Numbered from the stretch's first letter, positions 22,232-31,117 are shown. The stretch is 56,128 bases of DNA from Firmicutes bacterium AM31-12AC (GCA_003480425.1 QUJA01000016.1:1-56128), one strand, 5' to 3'. The notes: generated by a model not told the origin, from the letters alone. A program made the numbers and translations.

Positions 22232-23803
22232 TTAGAGTGATAACATTGGGTCTTGTTGTGTTGAACAAATATCTTTTTTGTTTAATATTGTTTTGGAACG
22301 ACGATGCATGATGAAAGTAAAAATACACAGAATGAAAATGGACGTTCCAAGTGAAAGTAGTAGGTTTCCATTTGTAATACCAATAATTAAATATCCGATT
22401 AAGCTACATCCAGCGACTGTTAGAGCGTAAATCATCTGTGTTGAAACATGGGTAAGGTGGTTTACACCAGCACCCGCACTAGAGAGAATAGTTGTATCAG
22501 ATATTGGAGAACAATGATCTCCAAAAACACTTCCAGCTAACGTTGCAGCAAGAGAAGAAAGTAGCAATTCAGGACAAATTGATTGAGCAACAGGGATTAT
22601 AATAGGAATTAAAATACCAAAAGTTCCCCATGAAGTTCCGGTGGAAAAACTTAAGAATGCAGCAAGTATAAATACAAGTGCAGGAAGCAAAGCACCTGGA
22701 AGTCCGGTAGTTTCTATAAAAGTTTTTACAAAAACAGGTGTACTAAGTAAATCGCGACATACACCACCGATTGTCCATGCTAGCATAAGTATACAACCGG
22801 AAGTAATCATTTGTTGCATGCCTTTTGTAAAGTTATCCATGAATTCTTTAAATGTCATGATTTTTCTCGGTATATACATAAAAAATGCAGTAATAATTCC
22901 AGCAAAACTTCCCCAAACAAGAGCTTGAGCTGCGACACAGTTTCCTAGAGCAGCGGTGATAGTGTGAAGTGAAGGATCATTGCTCCAGTAGCCACCGTTG
23001 TAAAGCATGCCAAGGATTGCAGTTACAATGAGTACAAGAATTGGAACAATCATATCAGCGACACGTCCAGATTTTGGTTGCGCCGATGAATCTTTTTGTT
23101 CATCAAGTCCGCCGAGGCAACCTCTTTCAGCCAATACCTCCTGTTTTGCCATAGGACCAAAATCCAAGGAAAAGACACAGAGGAGAAAAACCATAAGAAG
23201 GCTAAGAATGGCGTAAAAATTGTATGGAATAGCCGTAACAAAGGCTTTAAATTCAGAGTCAAAAGCACCTGTATTTTTAAGATAACTACCGACAGCAGCT
23301 GCCCAACTTGATATAGGCGCGATGATACAGATGGGTGCAGCAGTTGCATCAATAATGTAAGCAAGTTTTGCGCGGCTGACATTATGTCTGTCAGTTATAG
23401 GTTTCATTACTGTTCCCACTGTCAAGCAATTGAAATAATCGTCTAAAAAAATCAAACAACCAAGCAAACTAGTAAGTAATAGAGAGGAACGTTTCGTACG
23501 AATGACTTTTGAGGCCCATTTTCCATAAGCTTGAGCTCCTCCAGAAGCATTGATTAGATAAACTAATCCGCCCAATAAAAAACAAAAAATGATAATATTC
23601 ATATCAGCTTTTTGTATCATAACGTCAAATACAGTAGAAACAGGACCAACAATCGGATTCATACCAGAAGCGATAGAGTAAATAATGGTTCCAGATAAAA
23701 CACCTGCTATAAGTGAAAATAGAACCTCTTTTGTGATTAATGCAAGAATAATAGCAATTATAGGCGGAAGAATAGACAACCACCCAACATATACAGCATC
23801 CAT
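22232..23803 (-). CDS. NhaC-family Na+/H+ antiporter-like transporter
   Basis: A 523-residue polytopic protein of the NhaC superfamily. Recognisable parts are the N-terminal AVYVGWLSILPPIIAIILAL, the conserved CLIFLDDYFNCLTVGTVMKP (residues ~118-137, Asp pair in the membrane), AKLAYIIDATAAPICIIAPISSW and, in the second half, SFSTGTSWGTFGILIPI followed by GSVFGDHCSPISDTTILSSAGAG, a family hallmark. AAGGAGA lies 8 bases upstream of ATG 23803; the frame extends to a GTG at 23866 but without a site. In this context it may move a carboxylated or amino-substituted sugar in exchange for cations rather than act as a plain antiporter. Some NhaC relatives exchange organic acids. Confidence 0.85.
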   Translation of the reverse strand: MDAVYVGWLSILPPIIAIILALITKEVLFSLIAGVLSGTIIYSIASGMNPIVGPVSTVFDVMIQKADMNIIIFCFLLGGLVYLINASGGAQAYGKWASKVIRTKRSSLLLTSLLGCLIFLDDYFNCLTVGTVMKPITDRHNVSRAKLAYIIDATAAPICIIAPISSWAAAVGSYLKNTGAFDSEFKAFVTAIPYNFYAILSLLMVFLLCVFSLDFGPMAKQEVLAERGCLGGLDEQKDSSAQPKSGRVADMIVPILVLIVTAILGMLYNGGYWSNDPSLHTITAALGNCVAAQALVWGSFAGIITAFFMYIPRKIMTFKEFMDNFTKGMQQMITSGCILMLAWTIGGVCRDLLSTPVFVKTFIETTGLPGALLPALVFILAAFLSFSTGTSWGTFGILIPIIIPVAQSICPELLLSSLAATLAGSVFGDHCSPISDTTILSSAGAGVNHLTHVSTQMIYALTVAGCSLIGYLIIGITNGNLLLSLGTSIFILCIFTFIMHRRSKTILNKKDICSTQQDPMLSL

Positions 23804-23868
23804 AATAAAAATCTCCTTATCTGTTTGTTTTTTAATAGTAAAAAATAGAATTAAAAGAATTGCCACGA

Positions 23869-23964
23869 TTAGGTAAGGAGAAAAATTTCATTACCTAACA
23901 TGGAGAATTCCGTTTTAGGAATCCGCACAGAATTTTCCGTGAAGTAGTTAACACGTGTTCTCAT
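23869..23964 (-). CDS. 31-residue leader ORF upstream of the NhaC-like gene
   Basis: A short frame with an unusually good ribosome site (AAGGAGG, 8 bases before the ATG). It begins MRTRVNYFTENSVRIPKTEF and ends EIFLLT. It shares strand and transcription unit with the transporter, whose start is 66 bases further on. It has no membrane segment and no run of one amino acid that would suggest classical attenuation. It may be a genuine small protein or a translated leader. Confidence 0.45.
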   Translation of the reverse strand: MRTRVNYFTENSVRIPKTEFSMLGNEIFLLT

Positions 23965-24075
23965 AAGATAGACCTCCTTATATTATAAAGTAGTAGTGTT
24001 TATAGACCCTCTCCAAGGTCTGTATTTCTACAATTCATTTTAGACTTAACTTTTAATAGTTAGTCTTTCCGTATC

Positions 24076-24121
24076 AATACAAATTAGCTATTCAAATAAG
24101 TGGAATAACATAATTTGTATT
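24076..24121. promoter_or_regulatory. Perfect 11-bp inverted repeat in the divergent intergenic region
   Basis: AATACAAATTA (24076-24086) and TAATTTGTATT (24111-24121) are perfect complements 24 bases apart. The repeat stands between the minus-strand NhaC unit and the plus-strand BtpA operon, where a GntR-type regulator would act. The remaining sequence of this 400-base gap is AT-rich and shows the leader ORF and the promoter listed here. Confidence 0.45.
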
Positions 24122-24284
24122 AAAAAAATAAAATATGTATATGTACTAGATGAGTGAATTATACCGCGAACTGGAATTGTATGCAATAAAAATAAAAAGA
24201 ATATGATAAGATTGTGTAAAATAACTAAAAACCGTACATTTATAAATTATAGATATTTTTTTATAAGATAATTAAAATAGAATA

Positions 24285-24312
24285 TTGACAATATCCATAC
24301 AAGTGATATAAT
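24285..24312 (+). promoter_or_regulatory. Consensus promoter of the BtpA operon
   Basis: TTGACA (24285-24290), 16-base spacer, TATAAT (24307-24312). The AGGAGG ribosome site and ATG 24366 follow. Confidence 0.8.
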
Positions 24313-24365
24313 TTATGTATATCGAATGTATTAAAAAACACAAAGTTGTTTAGGAGGAAAAGGAA

Positions 24366-25184
24366 ATGTTATGGACTGAAAAGATGTTTGGAGTTAAGAA
24401 ACCAATTATTGCAATGCTCCACATTGATCCACTACCAGGGGATCCATTATACAAGTCGGAAAATGATATGGATAAGGTGGTAGAACATGCACGTGAAGAC
24501 TTACATGCACTACAAGATGGTGGTGTAGATGGGATTATTTTTAGCAATGAATTTAGTTTGCCCTACCAGCGAAATATGGATATGGTGACTCCTGCGGCAA
24601 TGGCATATGTAATTGGGAATTTACGATCTGAGATTAAGGTACCATATGGAGTAGACGCAATTAGTGATGGGCGAGCATGTTTAGAACTTGCAGCTGCGGT
24701 AAAAGCGCAATTTGTTCGCGGAACATTTTGTGGTGTGTATGTGGGTGATGGTGGACTTTATAATAATGATTTTAGTAGTTTACTAAGAAGAAAAGCCGCA
24801 CTCCCTTTAGAAGATTTGAAAATGTTATATTTTATTAACCCAGAATCGGATCGTAATCTGGATACAAGACCGTTGGCAGATATTGCAAAATCAACAATGG
24901 CAAAAGCCGCTCCGGATGGTCTGTGTATTTCTGCAAATGCAGCAGGACAGGATGTGGATGATGCGTTGATTGCAAGCGTAAAAGAAGCAAATAAAGATGT
25001 TGTTGTTCTTTGTAATACAGGATGCCGTCTCAATACAATTGAAAGAAAACTTACAACAGCAGATGCAGCTGTTGTGGGAACAACGTTTAAAGTGGATGGG
25101 GTTTTTGAAAATAGAGTAGATGTCAACAGAGTAAAAGAATTTATGGAAGTTGTGTACAAATACAGAGAAACCCTTGGAGAATGA
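24366..25184 (+). CDS. BtpA/SgcQ family TIM-barrel protein
   Basis: A 272-residue protein of the BtpA/SgcQ family (PF03437). VKKPIIAMLHIDPLPGDP (residues ~10-27) with DLHALQDGGVDGIIFSNEF (~49-67) is the family opening, and ISANAAGQDVDDA and GTTFKVDGVFENRVDVNRVKEFM close it. The biochemical function is not established. BtpA was linked to photosystem I stability in cyanobacteria, whereas SgcQ belongs to an E. coli sugar-catabolic operon. Here it is the first gene of a long sugar operon, which supports the SgcQ-type role, perhaps in acting on a phosphorylated sugar. Confidence 0.88.
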   Translation: MLWTEKMFGVKKPIIAMLHIDPLPGDPLYKSENDMDKVVEHAREDLHALQDGGVDGIIFSNEFSLPYQRNMDMVTPAAMAYVIGNLRSEIKVPYGVDAISDGRACLELAAAVKAQFVRGTFCGVYVGDGGLYNNDFSSLLRRKAALPLEDLKMLYFINPESDRNLDTRPLADIAKSTMAKAAPDGLCISANAAGQDVDDALIASVKEANKDVVVLCNTGCRLNTIERKLTTADAAVVGTTFKVDGVFENRVDVNRVKEFMEVVYKYRETLGE

Positions 25185-25195
25185 GAGGATAAATA

Positions 25196-26008
25196 ATGGG
25201 ACGTAAACTGTTGGCAATGGATATAGATGGAACAGCAGTGCGAGATGATTACAGTATGGGAACTGCGAGTAAAAAAGCAATCGAAGAGGCGAAAAGAGCA
25301 GGACATGTGATTGCGTATGTAAGCGGTCGAAGAGATATTGACATGCTTACATTAAAAGACGATGAAAGATGGATTGTGGATTATCATATTTTAAACACAG
25401 GGGGTAAAATTCTTCGCTGCTGTGATCGAGAAGTGCTTTATAATAAGCTGATTCCGCCTGCAGTTTGCAGAAGGCTACTCGCATATTGCTTTGAAAAAAA
25501 TCTTCAACTTCAAATCTGTGATGGAATGATCTGGAAAGTCACAAAAATGACAGAACAAACGATGGAATATGCCAGAGAGGTAGGTGTGATTCCAGAAGTT
25601 ATTTCTTCCATGGAAGAAGCTGGATGGGAAAATGGAATTGAAGGTTTTATGGCAACTTCTGATCTTCAGAGAGTAGCAGAATATATCGACCAATATTTGC
25701 CGGAAATCTATTATGTTAATTCAGAACCAGGGTGCATTGATATTATGGCATCAGGTGTTTCTAAATGGAGGGGAATAAAGATTCTGGCTGAAAGTCTTAA
25801 CATAGCTCACGAAGATATTCTTACAGTTGGAAACTATTATAATGATATAGATATGCTTCAACATGCCGGGGTGGGAATAGCAGTGGCAAATTCCCTCCCG
25901 GAGGTAAAAGATGTAGCAGATTTTGTAACAGAATATGACAATAATCATGATGCAGTTGCAGAAATTATCAGTAAAATGCTTCATCATGAATATGATATGA
26001 CAAAGTGA
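25196..26008 (+). CDS. Cof-type HAD-superfamily phosphatase
   Basis: A 270-residue HAD IIB (Cof) hydrolase. Motif I is MDIDGTAVRDDY (residues ~9-20, nucleophile and general acid Asp), motif II VSGRRDID (~43-50), motif III Lys near SKWRGIKIL, and motif IV is GNYYNDIDML rather than the usual GDxxNDxxML; the second acidic position is retained. Members dephosphorylate sugar phosphates. It is the second gene of the operon, 11 bases after the BtpA gene. It may salvage or remove a dead-end phosphorylated intermediate. Confidence 0.88.
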   Translation: MGRKLLAMDIDGTAVRDDYSMGTASKKAIEEAKRAGHVIAYVSGRRDIDMLTLKDDERWIVDYHILNTGGKILRCCDREVLYNKLIPPAVCRRLLAYCFEKNLQLQICDGMIWKVTKMTEQTMEYAREVGVIPEVISSMEEAGWENGIEGFMATSDLQRVAEYIDQYLPEIYYVNSEPGCIDIMASGVSKWRGIKILAESLNIAHEDILTVGNYYNDIDMLQHAGVGIAVANSLPEVKDVADFVTEYDNNHDAVAEIISKMLHHEYDMTK

Positions 26009-26022
26009 TAGAGGATAAGGGA

Positions 26023-27531
26023 ATGTATTTACTGGGAATTGATAATGGTGGAAGTGATATAAAGTGTGCTGTTTACGATTTGAATGGAAAAGAACTTGCG
26101 ATTTCACGTACACAGATACCGATGAATATACCGGAAGCGGGTTTTACAGAGCGTGATGTGGAAAATGTATGGGAAGCAAATGTTAAAGTGATAAAAGCGG
26201 TTTTGAAAAAAGCAGAGATACCGGGAGAAGCCGTAGTTGCAATTGGTGTTACCGGATATGGGAATGGAATGGTTCTGCTGGATGAAGAAGGGAAACCTGT
26301 GTATCCGGCGATTATATCTACAGATGAAAGAGCTTCTTCCTATTGTAAAAAATTTAGAGAGGATGGAACCGAAAAGAAAATTTTCCCTTATACATTACAG
26401 ACAACCTGGGCTGCACAGCCGGCGGTTCTTCTGCCGTGGTTCAGAGATCATAAGCCGGAGGTGTTAGAAAAAACAAAGTGGATCATGTCTATGAAGGACT
26501 ATATCCGATTCAGACTGACCGGAAAAGTTGCAGGTGAAATTACAGATGCATCGTCAGGATGTCTGGTGAATTTGGATACGCGCAGATATGACAGGAGAAT
26601 TTTTGAAATCCTTGGAATAGAAGATTGTTATTCAAAAATGCCCAAAATCTTGGAAAGTACAGATATAAGCGGTTATGTTACGAAAGAGGCAGAAAAAATG
26701 ACAGGTCTGACAGAGGGGACTCCGGTAGCGGCAGGATATTTTGATATTGATGCAAATGCACTGGCAAGTGGTGTTTTATCAGATCAGGAATTATGTTTGA
26801 TTGCAGGAACATGGTCGATTAATGAGTATTTAAGTAAAGAAGCTCCAAGGGAAATCGAAAAGAAGAAGAATACAGTAACACTGAGTTACATGAAAGATTA
26901 CTATATTATGGAAGATTCAACACCGACATCGGCGAGTAATTTAAACTGGTATCTGAATCATTTTGTCAGACCGGAAAAACAGGAACTTTCAGCGGATGAA
27001 ATTTATATAGTGTGTAATAAACAGGTTGAATCTGTAAAACCGGAAGAATGCAAAGTGATATTTGTTCCTTATCTTTTCGGAAGCGCAACTCATGAAAATG
27101 CGCATGGCGCATTTTTGAATCTTACCGGTGGTGACGATAAAAGTGTTATGCTTCGTGCGGTATATGAAGGAATTGCATTCTCAAGTATGCACCATGTATA
27201 TAATTTGAAGAGATCATTGGAAACATATTCAAAAGCCAGACTTTCTGGTGGAATATCCAATAGTGAAGTGTGGTCGCAGATGTTGTGCGATGCATTGCAG
27301 ATTCCAATAGAGACACTAGAGGTAGGAGAGCCGGGAGCAAAAGGTGCTGCTATGTGTGCAGGCGTTGCCGGCGGTGTATTTAAGAATCTGGAAGATGCTG
27401 TAGAACATATGGTACATGTAGGAAAAGTTTATAAGCCGAGAAGTGAGTATAAAGAGATTTATGCCGAGAAGTTTGCACGTTATGAAGCGGCGTTAGCAGC
27501 AGTGGATTTGCTTGCGGAAAAATTGCAGTAG
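26023..27531 (+). CDS. FGGY-family carbohydrate kinase (L-xylulose kinase-like)
   Basis: A 502-residue sugar kinase with two actin-like ATPase domains. YLLGIDNGGSDIKCAVYD (N-terminal phosphate-1 loop) is followed by a region resembling E. coli LyxK: GFTERDVENVWEANVKVIKA, GVTGYGNGMVLLDEEGKP, STDERASSYC and TLQTTWAAQPAVLLPWFRDH. AGTWSINEYL and LSGGISNSEVWSQMLCDAL (adenosine-binding) come from the C-terminal half. The start is ATG 26023 with GAGGATAAGGG upstream, 14 bases after the HAD gene. LyxK phosphorylates L-xylulose, so a ketopentose or related ketose is the probable substrate. Together with the following epimerase and aldolase genes it forms a compact ketose-phosphate module. Confidence 0.88.
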   Translation: MYLLGIDNGGSDIKCAVYDLNGKELAISRTQIPMNIPEAGFTERDVENVWEANVKVIKAVLKKAEIPGEAVVAIGVTGYGNGMVLLDEEGKPVYPAIISTDERASSYCKKFREDGTEKKIFPYTLQTTWAAQPAVLLPWFRDHKPEVLEKTKWIMSMKDYIRFRLTGKVAGEITDASSGCLVNLDTRRYDRRIFEILGIEDCYSKMPKILESTDISGYVTKEAEKMTGLTEGTPVAAGYFDIDANALASGVLSDQELCLIAGTWSINEYLSKEAPREIEKKKNTVTLSYMKDYYIMEDSTPTSASNLNWYLNHFVRPEKQELSADEIYIVCNKQVESVKPEECKVIFVPYLFGSATHENAHGAFLNLTGGDDKSVMLRAVYEGIAFSSMHHVYNLKRSLETYSKARLSGGISNSEVWSQMLCDALQIPIETLEVGEPGAKGAAMCAGVAGGVFKNLEDAVEHMVHVGKVYKPRSEYKEIYAEKFARYEAALAAVDLLAEKLQ

Positions 27532-27543
27532 AGGAGAAAAGTA

Positions 27544-28209
27544 ATGTTTACGATTAGTCCATCATTATATTCGGCAGATTTACTTGATTTAAGAGAAGTA
27601 ATTGGTAAACTGAAAGGGTTTGAACATCTGCATCTGGATATTGACGACGGAAATTTTGTGAGAGGAATCAGTTTTGGAATGGAAGTTGTCAAAGGTGTTG
27701 CAGAGTGTACAGAGATTCCGTTGGATGCTCATTTAGAAGTCCTTAATCCGATGGAATATGTTGAGCCGTTATGTGAAGCAGGAGTGGAAATGATTTGTGC
27801 ACATGTGGAAAGTTTGGATTTTCCAAGTTTGTTTTTGGGAAGTGTACATCAGTATGGAAAAAAAGCAGGGCTTGCATTGAATGTAAAAACTCCGATTGAA
27901 TTTATAGAACCATATGTTGACCGGATTGAGCAACTTATTTTGGTTTCATGTGAAGCAGATGCAGAAGGATTGAAGTTTCAGACAGGTGTTTTGAAAAAAA
28001 TATCAAAAGCAAGAAAGATATTAGGGAAAAATACAAGAATCTGGGTGGATGGTGGAATTAATGAGGATAATTTAAAAGATGTGATTGTAGCGGGTGCAGA
28101 TGGAGTTGTAATAGGCAGGGCAGTATTTGGAAGCAATAATCCGTCAGAATCTTATGCAAGGCTGCTTGCGCTTGGTAGAAAATATGAAAAGGAGCGTGAT
28201 AAAAAATGA
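27544..28209 (+). CDS. Ribulose-phosphate 3-epimerase family protein
   Basis: A 221-residue (beta/alpha)8 protein of the Rpe/AlsE family. It has FTISPSLYSADLLDL (residues ~2-16), the metal and catalytic region HLHLDIDDGNFVRGISFG (His-x-Asp...Asp; Rpe usually has HxDVMDGxFVPN), IPLDAHLEVLNP (Rpe: DVHLMIxxP) and TRIWVDGGINEDNLKDVI with the second catalytic Asp, then GADGVVIGRAVF for phosphate binding. The substitutions around the substrate pocket suggest a sugar other than D-ribulose-5-phosphate. Its stop overlaps the next start by 4 bases (ATGA). Confidence 0.87.
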   Translation: MFTISPSLYSADLLDLREVIGKLKGFEHLHLDIDDGNFVRGISFGMEVVKGVAECTEIPLDAHLEVLNPMEYVEPLCEAGVEMICAHVESLDFPSLFLGSVHQYGKKAGLALNVKTPIEFIEPYVDRIEQLILVSCEADAEGLKFQTGVLKKISKARKILGKNTRIWVDGGINEDNLKDVIVAGADGVVIGRAVFGSNNPSESYARLLALGRKYEKERDKK

Positions 28210-28850
28210 AATATGAGAAAGAACGCTGTGAATTAATTGAATGTGCAAGAGCAATGGAGCACTATGGCCTGGTAATGCTGTCAGGGGGGAATGTCAGTCT
28301 CCGAATGAAAGATGGTACATTTTTAGTAACTCCTTCGGCGATGGCTTATGATTCGATGATTCCTGAGGATATTGTGCTTGTAAATGGAAAGGGGGAAACA
28401 ATAGAAGGGAAAAGAAGGCCGACAAGTGATTTGGAAGCAATCCTGTATATCTTTGAAAAGATGCCGGATGTAAATGTAGTACTGCATACACATCAGCCGA
28501 AAGCAGTGGCAGTCAGTTTGGTTACGGAGGAGGTTCCGGTTATTTCTACTACGATGGTAGATGAGCTTCATGACAGCGTAAAAGTAGCTCCGTTTACGAT
28601 TAGCAGTGACAAGGGGATGGGAGTTTCGACGGTAGAGTATGCGCAGAAGAAAGGTAAAGCAGTAATTTTAAAACAACATGGAGCAATCATTTATGGAACG
28701 ACACTGGAGCAGACACTGAGTTCAGCTGTGTATCTGGAAGAGACTTGTGAAATTTATCTGAGTGTTCTTGCAACAGGAAAAAAGATTCCGGTATTAAGCG
28801 AGGAACAGATTAAATTGGAAGATGCACCCAGAGGTTACTATGGTCAGTGA
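28206..28850 (+). CDS. Class II aldolase/adducin family (fuculose-phosphate aldolase or pentulose-phosphate epimerase type)
   Basis: A 214-residue zinc enzyme of the AraD/FucA family. The substrate loop MLSGGNVSLR (residues ~23-32; SGGNxS), SDLEAILYIFEKMPDVNVVLHTHQPKA (acidic residue and metal His pair, ~77-103) and VILKQHGAIIYG (third metal His, ~156-167) are intact. Family members either cleave ketose-1-phosphates (FucA, RhaD) or epimerise L-ribulose-5-phosphate (AraD, UlaF/SgbE). With a LyxK-like kinase and an Rpe-like epimerase beside it, 4-epimerisation or retro-aldol cleavage of a pentulose phosphate are both possible. Confidence 0.87.
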   Translation: MKYEKERCELIECARAMEHYGLVMLSGGNVSLRMKDGTFLVTPSAMAYDSMIPEDIVLVNGKGETIEGKRRPTSDLEAILYIFEKMPDVNVVLHTHQPKAVAVSLVTEEVPVISTTMVDELHDSVKVAPFTISSDKGMGVSTVEYAQKKGKAVILKQHGAIIYGTTLEQTLSSAVYLEETCEIYLSVLATGKKIPVLSEEQIKLEDAPRGYYGQ

Positions 28851-28917
28851 ACATTATTTGTTAAATGAAAAAGAAAACCAATAACGGTTATTTTGAGTTA
28901 TAAGGAGGACAATGAAA

Positions 28918-29709
28918 ATGAGAGTTGCAGAAATAGGAGACAATTGTATTGATGTTTATGAACGTATTGGGAAAAAATATCCAACAGGGAATGTTGTTGA
29001 TACAGGTGTGAATCTTCAAAAACTTGGAATCCCTGTTTCGATTATCAGTACAACAGGTAATGATGAAAATGGAAAATGGATGTTAGAGACATTAAAAAAA
29101 GAAGGGGTAGACGTTAGTCATTTAAAAATTGGCGATGGTGCCACAGCAGTAACTTATATGGATATGGATGGAAAAGACCGTGTGCATGGCGATTATGTAG
29201 AAGGTGTATTGGAGAATATTGTTTTTGATGAAGAAGATATTGAATTTGCGGCAGAGCATGATCTCGTTCATACAGCACTTTGGGGAAAAGCTGAGAAAAC
29301 CTTACCGATGATTGCAGCAAAAGGAATTCCAATTGCTTTTGATTATGCAGATAGACTGGATCATCCGTTAGTAGAAGAAACCTTACCATATGTTACTTAT
29401 GGATTTTATTCTTATCATGAAGGAAGGGATGCTAAGATTGAAGAGTTTTTAAAAGATAAAGTGAGTCGTGGAATGAAAATTGCTGTTGTCACATTCGGTG
29501 AAGATGGTAGTCTTGCATGGGATGGTGAAAGATTCTATGTAGGTGGTATTGAAAAGGCAGAAGTAGTCAATACAGTTGGAGCTGGAGATAGTTTCATTGC
29601 AGGATTTCTTTATGGAATATTGAATGGTAAAAGTATAGATGAATGTTTAAAAAAAGGTGCAGAAGTAGCGGCTTCGGTAGTTCAGGTATTTGAACCATGG
29701 GTAGAGTAG
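28918..29709 (+). CDS. FrlD-like PfkB-family sugar kinase
   Basis: A 263-residue ribokinase-fold enzyme close to fructoselysine 6-kinase. IGDNCIDVYERIGKKYPTGN matches the FrlD opening (IGDNCVDIYPQ...GGN). VSIISTTGNDENGKWM, DVSHLKIGDGATAVTYMDMD and DRVHGDYVEGVL follow the same order, and NTVGAGDSFIAGFL carries the catalytic Asp. The end VVQVFEPWVE replaces the FrlD ending YHGAW. The start is ATG 28918, 9 bases after GGAGG; ATG 28912 would leave only 3 bases. It is a diverged paralogue of the kinase at 41270, probably with another glycated substrate. Confidence 0.85.
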   Translation: MRVAEIGDNCIDVYERIGKKYPTGNVVDTGVNLQKLGIPVSIISTTGNDENGKWMLETLKKEGVDVSHLKIGDGATAVTYMDMDGKDRVHGDYVEGVLENIVFDEEDIEFAAEHDLVHTALWGKAEKTLPMIAAKGIPIAFDYADRLDHPLVEETLPYVTYGFYSYHEGRDAKIEEFLKDKVSRGMKIAVVTFGEDGSLAWDGERFYVGGIEKAEVVNTVGAGDSFIAGFLYGILNGKSIDECLKKGAEVAASVVQVFEPWVE

Positions 29710-29761
29710 AGCATGGGAAAAAGAAATTAGATATTGATAAAATACAGAAAGGAAGAGAAAT

Positions 29762-30628
29762 ATGTTTATAGATATGCATGTTCATCCAGCTTTTTATGAA
29801 CCAATCAATCAAGATTCAGAGTTGGAAGAACTAAGACATAATACATTAGATATTCATAAAAATGGAACGGCGCCATTGGAACATATTTTTAATCAAATGA
29901 AATGTGCAGGCTTGGATTATTTATGCTTACTTCCAGAAGATTATCGTACACAGCAAGGTGGAAAAGTGCTGGTAAGCAATGAGGAAATTAGTCAACTTGT
30001 TAACATGGCACCAGATAAGTTTATTGGATTTGCGGGGGTTGATCCGTTTGCAGAAGATGCGGCTGAAGAATTGGAGAAAGCATTTACAGAATTAAAATTA
30101 AGTGGTTTGAAATTACATCCAGGTAAAGGGCATTTTTATCCAACGGATGAAAGAATGATGCCACTGTATGATATTTGTGAAAAATATGAAAAACCAATTA
30201 TTTTCCATAGTGGAATGTCATGGGAACCGGATACATTAACAAAATATTGTCGCCCAGAAATGTTTGAGGAACTGGCAGCAGCAAGACCAAAATTAAAAAT
30301 TTGTCTTGCACATTTTGGATGGCCATGGTGTAGAGAGACAGCTATGTTGATGTTGAAGTATACTAATGTATATACAGATACTGGCGCATTGTATTTTGAT
30401 AATGCTAAGGAGTTTTATACACAGATGTTGACAAGAGATGTTCCGATGACATGGATTGATCGGAGTTTGAGACATCAGGTAATGTTTGGAAGTAATAATC
30501 CGAGATTTGAGCAAATCAGAATGGCACATGCAATTAAAGAACTGGGATTTCGTGAAAGTACTTTGGATTTAATTTGTGGGGAAAACGCAATTGAGTTCTT
30601 AGGTGGAATTCCTAATAGAAAGGCGTAA
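29762..30628 (+). CDS. Amidohydrolase-family metal-dependent hydrolase
   Basis: A 288-residue TIM-barrel hydrolase of the amidohydrolase-2 group (PF04909). FIDMHVHPAF (HxH metal pair, residues ~2-11), FAGVDPFAEDAAEELEKAF, LSGLKLHPGKGHFYP (residues ~111-125), KPIIFHSGMSWEP (metal His) and LAHFGWPWCRETAML (second His) are in the family order. Members hydrolyse or decarboxylate a wide range of amides, lactones and carboxylates. In this operon it could open a lactone or split an amide/aminosugar conjugate before or after phosphorylation. AAGGAAGAG precedes the ATG, and YjbQ follows after 5 bases. Confidence 0.85.
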   Translation: MFIDMHVHPAFYEPINQDSELEELRHNTLDIHKNGTAPLEHIFNQMKCAGLDYLCLLPEDYRTQQGGKVLVSNEEISQLVNMAPDKFIGFAGVDPFAEDAAEELEKAFTELKLSGLKLHPGKGHFYPTDERMMPLYDICEKYEKPIIFHSGMSWEPDTLTKYCRPEMFEELAAARPKLKICLAHFGWPWCRETAMLMLKYTNVYTDTGALYFDNAKEFYTQMLTRDVPMTWIDRSLRHQVMFGSNNPRFEQIRMAHAIKELGFRESTLDLICGENAIEFLGGIPNRKA

Positions 30629-30633
30629 AGAAG

Positions 30634-31062
30634 ATGTATGTTGAATCAATTACATTATTAACAAAAGAATATAATGAATATACAGTAATTACTCCGAAAG
30701 TTTTGGATATTGTAAAAAGAAGTGGAGTTCAGAATGGAACCGTTACGGTTCTTACAAAGCACACAACAACAGGTGTAACTGTGAACGAAGCATTAGAATG
30801 TCTGGAAAGTGATATTGAGAATTTCCTGGGACGATTAATACCAGAAGATTATCCGTATAGCCATGCAAGAATGCTTCGAGATTATGGTAGTACAGCAGGA
30901 AATCCAACAGGACACTTGAAAGCAATGCTTACTGGAAATCATTGCCATTTTCCAGTGATAGATGGTGAAATGGTAAGAGGTGGTGCTCAAGAAATATATT
31001 TCTGTGAATTTGATGGGCCGGCACATCGTACAATTAACGTGATTATCCAAGAAGAAAAATAA
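30634..31062 (+). CDS. YjbQ family protein (UPF0047)
   Basis: A 142-residue YjbQ/UPF0047 protein. All conserved segments are visible: TVLTKHTTTGVTVNEA (residues ~38-53, His and Asn of the presumed active site), RMLRDYGSTAGNPTGHLKAML (the GNxxAHL-like motif) and GGAQEIYFCEFDGPAHR (the GTWQxIxLxExDGPR motif). Some members have weak thiamine-phosphate-synthase activity in vivo, but the physiological role is unknown. The usual genomic setting is chromosomal and solitary; here it closes a catabolic operon, 5 bases after the amidohydrolase gene. Confidence 0.88.
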   Translation: MYVESITLLTKEYNEYTVITPKVLDIVKRSGVQNGTVTVLTKHTTTGVTVNEALECLESDIENFLGRLIPEDYPYSHARMLRDYGSTAGNPTGHLKAMLTGNHCHFPVIDGEMVRGGAQEIYFCEFDGPAHRTINVIIQEEK

Positions 31063-31068
31063 AATATA

Positions 31069-31117
31069 TACCGCTCATATTCTATTGACTGAAGTCAGAG
31101 ATTTGGGCGGTTTTTTT
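31069..31117 (+). terminator. Terminator of the cluster A operon
   Basis: ACCGC-CA arms (31070-31083 and 31099-31112) with an inner TGACT/AGTCA stem, followed by T7. Confidence 0.75.

Noticed and set aside
24758..25306. A 182-codon minus-strand ORF opposite the BtpA and HAD genes
   Set aside because: It is antisense to two clear genes, has no ribosome site, and its composition (runs of Ser, Cys, Thr) is typical of a shadow frame.
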